From contig NZ_JAOTBE010000006.1 of NCBI RefSeq assembly GCF_026162645.1, positions 1-64,000 of the forward strand: a DNA stretch of 64,000 nt, in the 5' to 3' direction. Below the pieces are notes generated by a model. The model ran no database searches, was not told the DNA's origin, and was given only the letters and a program-made list of their open reading frames with translations. The translations under genes were made by a program, and so were the position numbers. This DNA comes from Paracoccus rhizosphaerae (GTDB lineage Bacteria > Pseudomonadota > Alphaproteobacteria > Rhodobacterales > Rhodobacteraceae). Shown in pieces: positions 37,059 through 46,622 of this stretch; the stretch's first letter is position 1, and each line of letters opens with the position of its first letter.

Positions 37059-39981
37059 TCAGACGGCTCCCTTCCTTGTCGTAGAAAACGGGATCGACGA
37101 TCCGCGCCTGCATCACCTGGCCCGACGGCATCGGGAAATCCAGCACCTGCCCCATGCGTTCCGGCCCGTGGCGCACCAGGCCCATGGCAATCGGCCGCCC
37201 AAGCGTGGGCGAATGATAGCTGGACGTGACACGCCCTTGGACGTTGCGCTGGCCGTTGGGGTTCATTCCCTCGGCCACGGCATAGGCGCCGTCGGGCAGC
37301 ACCTGCCCGTCGATGCTTTCCAGCCCCACCAGACGCCAGCGTTTGCCGTCGACCATGTGCAGGCGCCGCTGCGCGCGTTTGCCGATATAGTCGGCCTTCT
37401 TCTTGGATATCGCCCAGCCAAGGCCAAGATCCTGCGGGATCACCGTCCCATCGGTTTCGTCGCCGATCATGATGAAGCCCTTTTCGGCGCGCATCACGTG
37501 CATCGCCTCGGTCCCGTAAGGGGTGATGCCCAGGTCCTGGCCGATTTCGTGCAGACGCTCCCACAGCTCCAGCCCGCGATTGGCAGGGACGGCGATCTCG
37601 TAGCTGAGTTCGCCCGAGAAGCTGATGCGGAAGACGCGGGCGGGGATGCCGGCAATGTCGCCCTCGACCCATTGCATGAAGGGGAGCGCGGCTTGGGACA
37701 GGTCGATGCTGCCGCCCAGGCGTTCAAGCAGCGTCCGCGCCTGCGGGCCGGCGACGGCGATCTGGGCATATTGCTCGGTCAGGTTGGCGGTATAGACCTT
37801 CCAGTCCCACCATTCGCACTGCAACCAGTCCTCCATGTGGCCATGGATGCGGTCGGCCCCGCCGGTGGTCGTGTGGCAAAGCCAAGTGTCGTCCGACAGG
37901 CGCGCGACGACACCGTCATCCATTAAAAAGCCGTTCTCGTTGCACATGAGGCCATAGCGGCATTTCCCGACCGCAAGGTTGGACATCATGTTGGTATAGA
38001 GCATGTCCAGGAACCGCCCGGCATCCGGCCCTTTGACCACGATCTTGCCCAGGGTCGAGGCATCGAGCGTCCCGACGCCCTTGCGGACGGCCAGGATCTC
38101 GCGGTTGACGGCGGCGTGGCGATCCTCGGCGCCCTGCGGATAGGCATAGGGACGGCGCCACTGGCCGACAGGTTCGAAGCTGGCGCCATGCGCCTCGTGC
38201 CATGCATGCATGGGCGTCTTGCGCAGCGGCTGGAATGCCTCGCCCTTGGCCTCGGCCGCGATGGTGGCCAAGGTCAGTGGCGTATAGGGGGGCCGGAACG
38301 TCGTCGTGCCGGTGGCGGGGATCGGCTGGTTCAGCGCCTCCGACAGGACCGCCAGACCGTTGATGTTGCTGAGCTTGCCCTGGTCCGTCGCCATCCCCAG
38401 AGTGGTGTAGCGCTTGGTATGTTCGACCGAGGCATAGCCTTCGCGGGCGGCCAGCTCGACGTCGGTAACCTTCACGTCGTTCTGATAGTCCAGCCACATC
38501 TTGGACCGCAGCTTGTAGGGCGCACGGGCGGGCATGACCCAGACAGGCTGCGTCGCACCCTCGGCCCGTTCAAGATCGCCGGCGCAGCGCAGGTCGCCTG
38601 CGGCGGCGCCCGTGGCGGTGACGTTGCCCTTTCCGTCGGCGCCCAAAGGCGGGCGGTCGGGGTCGGGGCGGAACATCGCCTCGCCCGCGTCCCAGGCCAG
38701 CTTGCCGCCGCAATGGCTGTAGAGATGCACGACCGGCGACCAGCCGCCAGACATGGCGACGACGTCGCAGTCGATCTGGTCGGTCACGCGCCCCTCGCCC
38801 GACTGATCGCAGAGCGCCACGCCCTCGACATGGCGGTGCCCCTTGACCTTGGCAACGCCGGTGCCGGTCAGGACGGTGATCCCTGCATCGCGGGCCGCCC
38901 GCGGCAAATCGCCGTCGGCCACCGGGCGGGCATCGATGATGGCCGGCACGTCTAGGCCCGCTGCGCGGGCCGCCAGGGCAGTGCGATAGGCGTCGTCGTT
39001 GTTGGTGACGACGACGATCCGCTGCCCCGGCGCCACGCCGTATTCGGTGATGAAGTCGCGCACGGCGGATGCCAGCATCACGCCCGGCACGTCGTTGCAG
39101 GCGAAGGCCAGCGGGCGTTCCAGCGCCCCGGTGGCCGCGACAACATGTCCTGCCCGGATGCGCCACAGGCGTTGGCGGGGGATACCCTGGTTCGGGTCGT
39201 GGTCGGCCAGCGCCTCGCGTGCGATCAGATAGCCGTGGTCGTAGAGGCCCGTCGCCATCGTGTTGCGGCGCAGGGTCACGTTCGACCGCGCGCGCAGGTC
39301 GTCCAGCAGCGCGTCGATGGCCGCCTGACCCTCCGCATGGTCGACCGGCGTCCGCCCGCCCCATAGGCTGTCCTGTTCCAGGACCAGCACCTGTCCGCCC
39401 GCCTGCGCGGCGTCGCGCGCAGCGGTCAGGCCCGCGATGCCGCCGCCGACCACCACCGTGTCGGCAAAACCGTAGGCCTGTTCATACCGGTCCGGATCGG
39501 CTTCGGTGGGCGCACGGCCCAATCCCGCGCTGCGGCGGATGATGGGTTCGAAGACATGCTTCCAGAACGGGCGCGGGTGGATGAAGGTCTTGTAATAGAA
39601 GCCCGCCGGGAAGAACGGCGACAGAAAGCTGTTCACCGCGCCGATATCGGCGTCCAGCGACGGCCAGCAGTTCTGGCTGCGCGTGACCATGCCGTGCACC
39701 AGGCGCGTCGTCGTGGCGCGCTGGTTCGGTTCGAACCGGCCGCCCTGGCCCAGACCCAGAAGCGCGTTCGGTTCCTCGGCGCCCGAGGCGACGGGGCCGC
39801 GCGGGCGGTGATACTTGAATGACCGGCCCATCAGCATCTGGCCATTGGCCAGAAGCGCCGAGGCCAGCGTGTCGCCGGTCAGCCCGCGCAGATGGCGGCC
39901 GTCGAAGCGGAAGGGCAACTGCCAAGCGCGGTCGACGCGGCGACCGCCAGACGGCAGGCGAAAGGGGGGCGTGTGGGTCAT
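37051..39981 (-). CDS. soxA: Sarcosine oxidase alpha subunit
   Basis: 976 aa. Order of domains: an N-terminal 2Fe-2S-like fold without cluster, an NAD-binding Rossmann region with VVGGGIAGLTAARDAA (near residue 175), and a C-terminal GcvT-like folate domain from about residue 600. The enzyme oxidises sarcosine to glycine, with the C-terminal domain passing the formaldehyde unit to tetrahydrofolate. The ATG directly follows the soxD stop (TAAATG). Length matches the family. The complete subunit set B, D, A, G is present in this operon. Confidence 0.96.
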   Translation of the reverse strand: MTHTPPFRLPSGGRRVDRAWQLPFRFDGRHLRGLTGDTLASALLANGQMLMGRSFKYHRPRGPVASGAEEPNALLGLGQGGRFEPNQRATTTRLVHGMVTRSQNCWPSLDADIGAVNSFLSPFFPAGFYYKTFIHPRPFWKHVFEPIIRRSAGLGRAPTEADPDRYEQAYGFADTVVVGGGIAGLTAARDAAQAGGQVLVLEQDSLWGGRTPVDHAEGQAAIDALLDDLRARSNVTLRRNTMATGLYDHGYLIAREALADHDPNQGIPRQRLWRIRAGHVVAATGALERPLAFACNDVPGVMLASAVRDFITEYGVAPGQRIVVVTNNDDAYRTALAARAAGLDVPAIIDARPVADGDLPRAARDAGITVLTGTGVAKVKGHRHVEGVALCDQSGEGRVTDQIDCDVVAMSGGWSPVVHLYSHCGGKLAWDAGEAMFRPDPDRPPLGADGKGNVTATGAAAGDLRCAGDLERAEGATQPVWVMPARAPYKLRSKMWLDYQNDVKVTDVELAAREGYASVEHTKRYTTLGMATDQGKLSNINGLAVLSEALNQPIPATGTTTFRPPYTPLTLATIAAEAKGEAFQPLRKTPMHAWHEAHGASFEPVGQWRRPYAYPQGAEDRHAAVNREILAVRKGVGTLDASTLGKIVVKGPDAGRFLDMLYTNMMSNLAVGKCRYGLMCNENGFLMDDGVVARLSDDTWLCHTTTGGADRIHGHMEDWLQCEWWDWKVYTANLTEQYAQIAVAGPQARTLLERLGGSIDLSQAALPFMQWVEGDIAGIPARVFRISFSGELSYEIAVPANRGLELWERLHEIGQDLGITPYGTEAMHVMRAEKGFIMIGDETDGTVIPQDLGLGWAISKKKADYIGKRAQRRLHMVDGKRWRLVGLESIDGQVLPDGAYAVAEGMNPNGQRNVQGRVTSSYHSPTLGRPIAMGLVRHGPERMGQVLDFPMPSGQVMQARIVDPVFYDKEGSRLNG

Positions 39982-40314
39982 TTACGTGGTCGTCCAGTCG
40001 GGGGTCCAGTCGGGGCGGGCGGCGCGGATGCTGTCGACGATGTCCGACGGCGGGTGGGTGTTTTGCGCCTTGTAGGTGCCGAAGACCTGCAGCGTGACGG
40101 TGCAGCGTGCGGCCAGGAACCACCTGCCGCAGCCATAGGCGTGCCGCCAGCGTTCGAAATGGACACCCTTGGCGTTCTTGCGGTCGAACAGATAGGCCTC
40201 GAGTTCCTCGTCCGTGCCACCGGGGCCGACGCGTTTCAGATGCGCCTCTCCGCCCGGTTGCAGTTCGGTTTCCTCGGCGGTGACGCCGCAATAGGGACAG
40301 GTCAGGATCAGCAT
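39982..40314 (-). CDS. soxD: Sarcosine oxidase delta subunit
   Basis: 110 aa. The zinc-binding subunit: CPYCG (C6, C9), then H58 and C62 in HAYGCGRWF. The ARCTVTLQVFGTYK segment is typical of SoxD. The zinc holds the subunit together and it is not redox-active in known enzymes. The stop touches the soxA ATG. Upstream lies a 130-base gap with a GTCCGG/CCGGAC hairpin before the small membrane gene. Confidence 0.96.
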   Translation of the reverse strand: MLILTCPYCGVTAEETELQPGGEAHLKRVGPGGTDEELEAYLFDRKNAKGVHFERWRHAYGCGRWFLAARCTVTLQVFGTYKAQNTHPPSDIVDSIRAARPDWTPDWTTT

Positions 40315-40383
40315 GAAACGCTCCTTGCGGCGGGGGCAGGACGGACGAAACCACCGCGCGGGGAGACCGCTGCGGTGGCTCGG

Positions 40384-40399
40384 GTCCGGCGCACCGGAC
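40384..40399. repeat. Inverted repeat between the small membrane gene and soxD
   Basis: GTCCGG, 4 bases, CCGGAC. It is a short perfect stem in the gap inside the sarcosine oxidase operon. It may act as an mRNA processing or stability element. No T run, so not a standard terminator. Confidence 0.4.
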
Positions 40400-40446
40400 G
40401 TGGATCTGGCGCCCTGCCGCCCTGGGCGTGGCAGGGTCCGGCAGGA

Positions 40447-40695
40447 TCAGTTGGCCGGCACCGGAGCCAGAGGCTCGGCCGGCGATTCGACGGCTTCGGG
40501 GCTGTCGGTCTCGACCTCGACGGGGGGCAGGTCGACGCTGTTGTCCTCGACGACGACGTTGGTGTCGCCGCCGGCGACGGGATCGGTCGTGGCCGTGCCG
40601 GTGCGGGTGCCGGACATGACATAGAACAGAAGCGCGACGGCGACGACGATGCCACCGACGATGAAGTACAAGCCATTGTTATTGCGGTCAGCCAT
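40447..40695 (-). CDS. Small single-span membrane protein in the sarcosine oxidase operon
   Basis: 82 aa. A short polar start (MADRNNNG) precedes one membrane helix (about residues 9-27, FIVGGIVVAVALLFYVM). The remaining 55 residues are acidic and rich in Val, Pro, Thr and Glu, probably disordered and periplasmic. A GAAGGG site precedes the ATG. It sits between soxB and soxD, which are usually adjacent, with gaps of 84 and 132 bases. Function unknown; a membrane tether or a regulator of the oxidase are guesses only. Confidence 0.75.
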   Translation of the reverse strand: MADRNNNGLYFIVGGIVVAVALLFYVMSGTRTGTATTDPVAGGDTNVVVEDNSVDLPPVEVETDSPEAVESPAEPLAPVPAN

Positions 40696-40779
40696 GACGA
40701 ACCCTTCCGGTCTGAGCTGGTTTGACCAGACAATTCGCAGACCGTGGGGCCGGTTCCGAAGAAGATCATGAACGCTCCG

Positions 40780-42045
40780 TCAATGCGCAACGCCGGCGGC
40801 GACGGATTCGTCGATGAACCGCCCCTCGCGGAAGCGGTTCAGACCGAAATCGGCGGCCAGCGGCCCCGGCGCGCCTTTGGCGACCAGTTCCGCCATCGCC
40901 CAGCCCGATCCAGGGATCGCCTTGAATCCTCCGGTGCCCCAGCCGCAGTTCACGAAGATGCCGCCGACCGGCGTCGTCGAGAGAATGGGCGATCGGTCGC
41001 CCGTCATGTCCACGATGCCGCCCCATTGGCGCAGCATCTTCAGCCGCGACAGCATCGGGAAGGTCTCGATCAGGGCGCGGACGGTTTCCTCGGCATGGTG
41101 CCAGGACCCGCGCTGCGTGAAGTTGTTGAAGCTGTCGGTGCCGCCGCCGATGACCATCTCTCCCTTGTCGGACTGCGACAGGTATCCGTGGACGGTGTTG
41201 GCCATGACGACCACGTCCATGCAGGGCTTGATCGGTTCGCTCACCAGCGCCTGCAGGGCCACACTCTCGATGGGCAGGCGGAAGCCCGCCATCTCGGCCA
41301 GTTGGCTGGAATGGCCCGCCACGACGATGGCCAGCTTGTCGCAGCTGATGCGGCCCCTGGTGGTCTCGACTGCGCGGACCTGACCGCCCTCGGTGTCGAT
41401 GCCCTTCACTTCGCAGTTCTGGATGATGTGCATGCCCATGTCAGAACAGGCGCGCGCATAGCCCCAGGCGACCGCATCGTGGCGCGCCGTGCCGCCCCGC
41501 GCCTGGTAGAGGCCGCCCAGCACCGGATAGCGGGGGCCGTCCAGGTTGATGATCGGCACCAGCTCTTTCAGGCGGGCGGGTTCGATCCACTCGGTCGACA
41601 CGCCCTGCAGGTTGTTGGCATAGACGGTGCGCTTGTAGCCGCGGACCTCGTGTTCGGTCTGCGCCAGCATGATCAGGCCCCGCGGGCTGAACATGACGTT
41701 GTAGTTCAGGTCCTGCGACAGGTTTTCGTAAAGCGACAGGGACTTGTTGTAGATCGCTGCCGACGGGTCCTGCAGATAGTTCGACCGGATGATCGTGGTG
41801 TTGCGCCCGGTATTGCCGCCGCCCAGCCAGCCCTTCTCGATCACCGCGACATCGGTGATGCCGAAGTTCTTGCCCAGATAGTACGCCGTCGCCAGACCGT
41901 GGCCGCCCGCGCCCACCACGATCACCTTGTAGCGGTCGCGCGGCGGCGGGTTGCCCCAGGCGCGCGTCCAGCCCTTGTGCTGGCGCATCGCCTCGCGGGC
42001 GATGGCGAAGACGGAATATCGGCCGGTGCGGGGCGCGTCTGGCAT
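40780..42045 (-). CDS. soxB: Sarcosine oxidase beta subunit
   Basis: 421 aa. The catalytic flavin subunit. The FAD-binding motif GAGGHGLATAYYL is near residues 50-62, followed by GGGNTGRNTT. RGGTARHDAVAWGYARA (residues ~185-200) contains the histidine segment where covalent FMN is attached in characterised enzymes (inference by position). It is first in the operon and has a GGGAG site before the ATG and a plausible promoter at 42072-42100. The end, WGTGGFKAIPGSG, is the conserved substrate-side loop. Confidence 0.95.
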   Translation of the reverse strand: MPDAPRTGRYSVFAIAREAMRQHKGWTRAWGNPPPRDRYKVIVVGAGGHGLATAYYLGKNFGITDVAVIEKGWLGGGNTGRNTTIIRSNYLQDPSAAIYNKSLSLYENLSQDLNYNVMFSPRGLIMLAQTEHEVRGYKRTVYANNLQGVSTEWIEPARLKELVPIINLDGPRYPVLGGLYQARGGTARHDAVAWGYARACSDMGMHIIQNCEVKGIDTEGGQVRAVETTRGRISCDKLAIVVAGHSSQLAEMAGFRLPIESVALQALVSEPIKPCMDVVVMANTVHGYLSQSDKGEMVIGGGTDSFNNFTQRGSWHHAEETVRALIETFPMLSRLKMLRQWGGIVDMTGDRSPILSTTPVGGIFVNCGWGTGGFKAIPGSGWAMAELVAKGAPGPLAADFGLNRFREGRFIDESVAAGVAH

Positions 42046-42071
42046 GGTGGCTCCCAGTGTTGATCGGTGTC

Positions 42072-42100
42072 ATTTTGAAGAACCGCGCGCCGGGGCTCAA
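42072..42100 (-). promoter_or_regulatory. Candidate sigma70 promoter for the sarcosine oxidase operon
   Basis: On the minus strand TTGAGC (42095-42100), 17-base spacer, CAAAAT (42072-42077), placed 27 bases before the soxB ATG. A leader of about 20 bases with GGGAG would result. The divergent ccmI promoter must lie in the same 177-base gap. Confidence 0.55.
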
Positions 42101-42222
42101 GCCGGGTTGCGACAGATCGCGCAGATTTGCGGCCTGCGACACCGTGGACGCGACCGCGGCGCCGCATGGCCGCTTCCGGTCGCGGGCCAAGCAGGCTAGG
42201 GAAGGGCCAACGGAGGATGCCC

Positions 42223-43434
42223 ATGTTCTGGATCTTTGCCGGCGGCCTGACGGCGATCGTCGCCTTTGCCATCCTGTCGCCCGTCTGGCGTGCCCGCGGC
42301 CGGGCCGAGCCTGCGGCCGCCTATGACCTGCGCGTCTATCGCGATCAGCTGCGCGAGGTCGACCGCGATCTGGATCGCGGCGTCATCCGCGCCGACGACG
42401 CCGACCGCCTGCGGGCCGAGATCGGGCGCAAGGTCCTGGACGCCGACCGCCGGCTGTCGCAGGGGGGCCATGGAACGGCCGCCGGAAGGCCGCTGGCCGC
42501 CGGCCTGTTGATGGCCCTGCTGATCGCCGCCGCTGCCGCGCTCTATCTGCGCGAGGGGGTGCCGGGCGCACCCGACATGCCGCTGCAGGCACGCGTCGCC
42601 GCCGCCGATGCCGCCTATCGCGACCGCCCGACGCAGGCCGAGGCCGAGGCGGCTGCCCCGCTCCGTCCCGAACCTGACCTGTCCGGTGTCGATCCCGAAT
42701 ACCTCGACATGATCAAGCAGCTGCGCGCCGCGGTCGCCCGCACGCCCGAGGATCCGCAGGGTCTGCAGCTTCTGGCCACGCACGAGATGCGCCTTGGCAA
42801 CCTGCCGGCCGCCCGCGATGCTCAGGAACGCCTGGTCCGCGTTGCCGGCGACGATGCAACCGCCGCGCAGCTGATGCAGCTGGCGACCCTGATGATCGAG
42901 GCTGCCGGCGGCCTTGTCACGCCAGAGGCCGAGTCGGTCCTGGCCAAGGCGCTGGCCAAGGACCCCGACCAGCCTCAGGCCCGCTACCTGCAGGGGGTGC
43001 TGCTGATTCAGAGCGGCCGCCCCGACCGCGCCTTCCCGATCTGGCGCCGCCTGCTGGAGGAAGGGCCTGAAACCGCGCCCTGGATCCCCTCGATCCGCGC
43101 CGCCATCGCCGACCTGGCCTGGCTGGCGGGGGACGCCGACTATACGCCGCCGGCCCTGCCCGGTCCCGATGCGGATGCGATGGCCGCAGCCGATGACATG
43201 TCCGCCGAGGACCGTCAGCAGATGATCGAGGGGATGGTCGCCGGCCTGCAGCAGCGTCTGGCGAGCGAAGGCGGCAGCCCAGCCGAATGGGCGCGGCTGG
43301 TCGACGCCCTCGGCGTTCTGGGGCGCACCGATCAGGCGCGCGCCATCGTCGAGGAGGCCCGCGCCCGCTTCCCCGAACCCGATGCCTTCGCCCCGATCCA
43401 GGAGGCCGCGCGCGCCGCGGGACTGAGGCCATGA
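42223..43434 (+). CDS. ccmI: Cytochrome c biogenesis protein CcmI
   Basis: 403 aa. Membrane helices at residues 1-20 and about 90-108, with a cytosolic loop holding a leucine-zipper-like region ([20 protein letters not shown]), then a periplasmic TPR domain. CcmI delivers apocytochrome c to the haem ligation complex. Of two ATG codons (42217, 42223) the second has GGAGG at 7 bases and starts MFWIFAGG as in homologues. The ccmI stop overlaps the ruvX ATG. Confidence 0.93.
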   Translation: MFWIFAGGLTAIVAFAILSPVWRARGRAEPAAAYDLRVYRDQLREVDRDLDRGVIRADDADRLRAEIGRKVLDADRRLSQGGHGTAAGRPLAAGLLMALLIAAAAALYLREGVPGAPDMPLQARVAAADAAYRDRPTQAEAEAAAPLRPEPDLSGVDPEYLDMIKQLRAAVARTPEDPQGLQLLATHEMRLGNLPAARDAQERLVRVAGDDATAAQLMQLATLMIEAAGGLVTPEAESVLAKALAKDPDQPQARYLQGVLLIQSGRPDRAFPIWRRLLEEGPETAPWIPSIRAAIADLAWLAGDADYTPPALPGPDADAMAAADDMSAEDRQQMIEGMVAGLQQRLASEGGSPAEWARLVDALGVLGRTDQARAIVEEARARFPEPDAFAPIQEAARAAGLRP

Positions 43435-43907
43435 TCCACGAAGAAATGACCGATTTCGCCGCCGCCCTGCCCCGCATGGGTGCCCTTGCTGGGCTCGACC
43501 TGGGCACCAAGACCATCGGCGTCGCCGTCAGCGACGGCCTGCGTCAGGTCGCCTCGCCCATTACCGTGATCCGCCGGCAGAAGTTCACGCTGGACGCCGA
43601 GGCGCTGCTGGCGATCATCCGCGACCGCGGCCTTGCAGGGCTGATCCTCGGCCTGCCGCGCAACATGGACGGGACCGAAGGGCCGCGGGCACAATCCACC
43701 CGCGCCTTTGCGCGCAATATGGCGCGCCTGACCGACCTTCCCATCGGCTATTGGGACGAGCGCCTGTCGACCGTCGCCGCCGAACGCGCCCTCCTCGAGG
43801 CCGACACCTCGCGCAAGCGCCGCGCCGAGGTCATCGACCAGGTCGCGGCAGGCTATATCCTGCAAGGTGCGCTGGACCGGCTGTCGCATCTGTCGCGGAA
43901 CGCGTGA
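43431..43907 (+). CDS. ruvX: RuvX/YqgF Holliday-junction resolvase family
   Basis: 158 aa. The RNase H-like fold starts with [15 protein letters not shown] (near residues 21-35), and continues with [16 protein letters not shown] and the helix ending YWDERLSTV; the acidic residues D, E and D are intact. YqgF homologues process 5' 16S rRNA and may resolve junctions. It overlaps ccmI by ATGA. A strong hairpin follows at 43948-43970. Confidence 0.94.
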   Translation: MIHEEMTDFAAALPRMGALAGLDLGTKTIGVAVSDGLRQVASPITVIRRQKFTLDAEALLAIIRDRGLAGLILGLPRNMDGTEGPRAQSTRAFARNMARLTDLPIGYWDERLSTVAAERALLEADTSRKRRAEVIDQVAAGYILQGALDRLSHLSRNA

Positions 43908-43947
43908 CAGCCGCGCATCGCGCGGCACGGAGCCAAGCGGCAGCGTC

Positions 43948-43970
43948 CGGGCCGGGCTCTGCCCGGCCCG
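43948..43970 (+). terminator. Terminator-like hairpin after ruvX
   Basis: CGGGCCGGGC, 3-base loop, GCCCGGCCCG, a perfect 10-bp stem 41 bases past the ruvX stop, followed by a pyrimidine-rich TCCTCCTTCC. Its GC-rich stem suits termination, though the U tract is poor. Confidence 0.6.
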
Positions 43971-44023
43971 TCCTCCTTCCTGGACACGCCTTCGCAATCT
44001 TGCCGTCCCGCCGCAAACACGCC

Positions 44024-44221
44024 ATGACCAGCCGCATGACCAGGACCATCGACAGCCCCTGCGTGGGCATCTGCACCCTCGACGCCGATCGCCAGATCTG
44101 CACCGGCTGCCTGCGCAGCATCGATGAGATCACCAGCTGGGGCCGACTTACCCCCGAGGCACGGCAGAGGGTGATCCGCGACCTACCCGCTCGACGTCGC
44201 GCGACATCAAGCGGCGCCTAG
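44024..44221 (+). CDS. DUF1289 protein (Cys-rich small protein)
   Basis: 65 aa. Cysteines in SPCVGICTLD and ICTGCLRSIDEITSW are the DUF1289 signature. The family is a likely Fe-S or zinc protein of unknown role. ATG at 44024 or 44036 is possible. The protein ends 5 bases before the stop of the convergent cbpA-like gene. Confidence 0.85.
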   Translation: MTSRMTRTIDSPCVGICTLDADRQICTGCLRSIDEITSWGRLTPEARQRVIRDLPARRRATSSGA

Positions 44222-44226
44222 CGGCG

Positions 44227-45147
44227 TCACATGCCCTGGCGCGGATCGTAGGAATGATCCCTGCGCCAGGTCTCGAAGAACTCGGTCAGCGCGGCATCGA
44301 CCTTCGGCGGCATGGCGATGCGCAGCTCGACATGCTGGTCGCCGCCGTTCACGCCCCGCCCGCGCAGCCGCAGCCTCTGCCCCGAGGTGGCGCCCTTCGG
44401 GATCGTCAGGTTCACCTTGCCGTCGATCGTCGGTGCCGCGACCTTGGCGCCCAGGACGGCCTCGTCCAGTGTGATCGGCAGCACCAGGTGGATATCGTCG
44501 CCGTCGCGGCGGAAATGCGGATGCTCGGCCACGCCGACGGTCAGATAGGCGTCCCCCGCCTCTCCTCGGCCGATACCGGGTTCACCCTTGCCGCGCAGGC
44601 GGATGACCTGTCCGTCGTGGGTGCCCTTGGGGATGGCAACCTCCAGCGTCCCGCCCTGCGGCAGCGTGATGCGGGTCCGGCCGCCCTGCACGGCGGTCAT
44701 GAAGTCCACCGTCAATGCGAAGCGCAGATCCTGTCCGCGCATGTCCCCGCGCCCGCCGCCGAACCCTCCGAAGCCGCCGAACGGTCCCCCGCCCCTTGCG
44801 CCCGCCCGGTGCCCGAAGAGGTCAGCGAAGACGTCAGACAAGTCCGGGTCGCCGCCGCCATGCGAGGGGCCGTCGCCGAAGGGGTTGCCGCCCGCATGCT
44901 GGTGCCAGCGGCGGCTCATCCGCTCTTGCCCCTGGGCATCGATCTCTCCGGCGTCGAAGCGGCGGCGCTGGTCGGCGTCCTTCAGCAGGTCATAGGCCGC
45001 CGAGGCCGCCTTGAACCGCGCCGAGGCCGCCGGATCGTCCGTCAGGTCCGGATGATCCGTCTTGACGATGCGCCGATAGGCCTTCTTGATGTCGCTCGCG
45101 CTGGCGGTTCGGGACACGCCGAGCGCTTCATACGGATCGCCTGCCAT
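44227..45147 (-). CDS. DnaJ-type co-chaperone, CbpA-like
   Basis: 306 aa. J domain (residues 1-65) with the HPD motif in KTDHPDLTDD, a Gly/Phe-rich linker (about 90-120), then two beta-domain substrate-binding units with the GGTLEVAIPKGTHDGQVIRLRGKG pattern. There is no cysteine zinc finger, so it is of the CbpA (type II) class. It assists DnaK, and some members also bind curved DNA. The ATG at 45147 has GGGGTGA upstream. About 63 bases separate it from the AKR stop. Confidence 0.92.
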   Translation of the reverse strand: MAGDPYEALGVSRTASASDIKKAYRRIVKTDHPDLTDDPAASARFKAASAAYDLLKDADQRRRFDAGEIDAQGQERMSRRWHQHAGGNPFGDGPSHGGGDPDLSDVFADLFGHRAGARGGGPFGGFGGFGGGRGDMRGQDLRFALTVDFMTAVQGGRTRITLPQGGTLEVAIPKGTHDGQVIRLRGKGEPGIGRGEAGDAYLTVGVAEHPHFRRDGDDIHLVLPITLDEAVLGAKVAAPTIDGKVNLTIPKGATSGQRLRLRGRGVNGGDQHVELRIAMPPKVDAALTEFFETWRRDHSYDPRQGM

Positions 45148-45210
45148 GCGATTCACCCCATCTGCCGTTTCTTCTGTCTCGTCAGAAAGATAGACGCGGC
45201 GGGCGTTTCA

Positions 45211-46269
45211 TCAATAGGGCGAAGGGTGGTGGCGGTGCAGCCGATCGATCCCTCGCCTCAGTTCGTCGGGCAGATCGCGTCCCAAGCCAGCGATCAGGTG
45301 GCGCAGCTGCTCCATCGTTGTGGCCCCGATGATCGGCACCACCTTGAAGGGCCGCGTCAGCTGCCAGGCGATGGCCATGTGGACCACATCCCAGTCATGC
45401 TGCGCCGCCAGCGCACCATAGGCGGTTGCGGCCTTCATGCCGCGCTTCGTCCTGCGGCCGCCAAGGTTGCCCATCCCGCCCGAGGCCTTGTCGACCGCCG
45501 CGCGGCTGCCCTCGGGCATGGCGTCGTCGGCATACTTGCCGGTCAGCAGCCCCGCCGCTAGCGGTGAATAGGACAGCAGCGTCACGTCCTCGTTCACCGC
45601 CACCTCGGCCAGGTCGGTGTCGTAGGGACGATAGAGCGGCGAGTATTCGTTCTGGATTGCCGCCATCCGCGGACCTCCAATGCGGTCGGCCACGTCGCAC
45701 CACCGCGTCAGTCCCCAGGCCGATTCGTTTGACAGGCCCACCGCGCGGATCTTCCCGGCCTGAACGGCATCGCGCATCGCGCCCAGCACGTCCTCCATAT
45801 GCGCCAGCGTCGCGGCCTTGTCCTGACCCGAGGGATCGTAGGTCCAGTTCTGCCGGAAGGCATAGGATCCCCGCACCGGCCAGTGCAGCTGGTAGAGGTC
45901 GATCCGGTCAGTTTGCAGCCGCCGCAGCGATGCATCGATGGCCTCTCGCACCGCCGCACCGTCGAAGGGCGCCCCGTCGCGGACCACCTGGCTGGGCCCG
46001 GTGATCTTGGTCGCGATCTCGACCCGGTCGCGGTTGCCGGTCCGCGCCAGCCAGCAGCCGATGATTTCCTCAGATAGGCCGACCGTCTCCCGCCGCACCG
46101 GGTTGACGGGATACATCTCGGCGCAGTCCATAAAGGTCATCCCGACCTCCAGTGCCGCGTCCATCTGCGCATGGGCGCAGGCCTCGTCGGTCTGGTTGCC
46201 GAAGGTCATGGTGCCAAGGCAGATCCGGCTGACCTCGACGTCGCTGCTTCCAAGTGTGACGCGTTCCAT
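45211..46269 (-). CDS. Aldo/keto reductase (Tas-like)
   Basis: 352 aa. TIM-barrel oxidoreductase using NADPH. The catalytic tetrad is recognisable: D and Y in MDCAEMYP, K in ATKITG, H in YQLHWP. The C-terminal VVPIIGATTMEQLRH binds the cofactor. Tas-like members reduce a wide range of carbonyls; the substrate is not predictable. A hairpin and the luxR-type regulatory region lie upstream. Confidence 0.93.
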   Translation of the reverse strand: MERVTLGSSDVEVSRICLGTMTFGNQTDEACAHAQMDAALEVGMTFMDCAEMYPVNPVRRETVGLSEEIIGCWLARTGNRDRVEIATKITGPSQVVRDGAPFDGAAVREAIDASLRRLQTDRIDLYQLHWPVRGSYAFRQNWTYDPSGQDKAATLAHMEDVLGAMRDAVQAGKIRAVGLSNESAWGLTRWCDVADRIGGPRMAAIQNEYSPLYRPYDTDLAEVAVNEDVTLLSYSPLAAGLLTGKYADDAMPEGSRAAVDKASGGMGNLGGRRTKRGMKAATAYGALAAQHDWDVVHMAIAWQLTRPFKVVPIIGATTMEQLRHLIAGLGRDLPDELRRGIDRLHRHHPSPY

Positions 46270-46327
46270 CCGCTACTCTTTCGTCCAAGGTATCGGGGCA
46301 AGCTAGCGATCAGGGCGGTGGACGCAA

Positions 46328-46350
46328 GCCGTCCCTGCTAGAGGGACGGC
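46328..46350. repeat. Inverted repeat upstream of the aldo/keto reductase gene
   Basis: GCCGTCCC, 7-base loop, GGGACGGC. The stem is in the 5' flank of the AKR gene and of the luxR-type gene. No T run. Confidence 0.45.
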
Positions 46351-46523
46351 CTGCAAGCCCGACCTTAAATGACATGCATAATAACTGCCTAAAAATGTGA
46401 CGCCTGAATTGCGCCTCGGAAAGCCTTGCCCCACCCATCGGATGCGACCGACCTTCGAAATCCGAACTCGTAAAAAACCTCGGGCTCAATGCCAGCCACT
46501 AGCGGGTTGCCGCTGCGTCGCCT

Positions 46524-46541
46524 ATAGCCCCATAGGGCTAT
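46524..46541. promoter_or_regulatory. 18-bp inverted repeat upstream of the luxR-type gene
   Basis: ATAGCCC, 4 bases, GGGCTAT, centred about 90 bases before the ATG at 46623. The size and symmetry are what a LuxR-family dimer would recognise, but it does not match the classical lux box. The second arm can also pair with TAGCC downstream (46551-46555), so an alternative leader stem is possible. Confidence 0.45.
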
Positions 46542-46622
46542 GTTGCGCCCTAGCCACCGGACAATCCTGAAATCGTTTGCACGCCAGCGGACGAAGGCCA
46601 CTGACCATGTGGAGCGATCATC

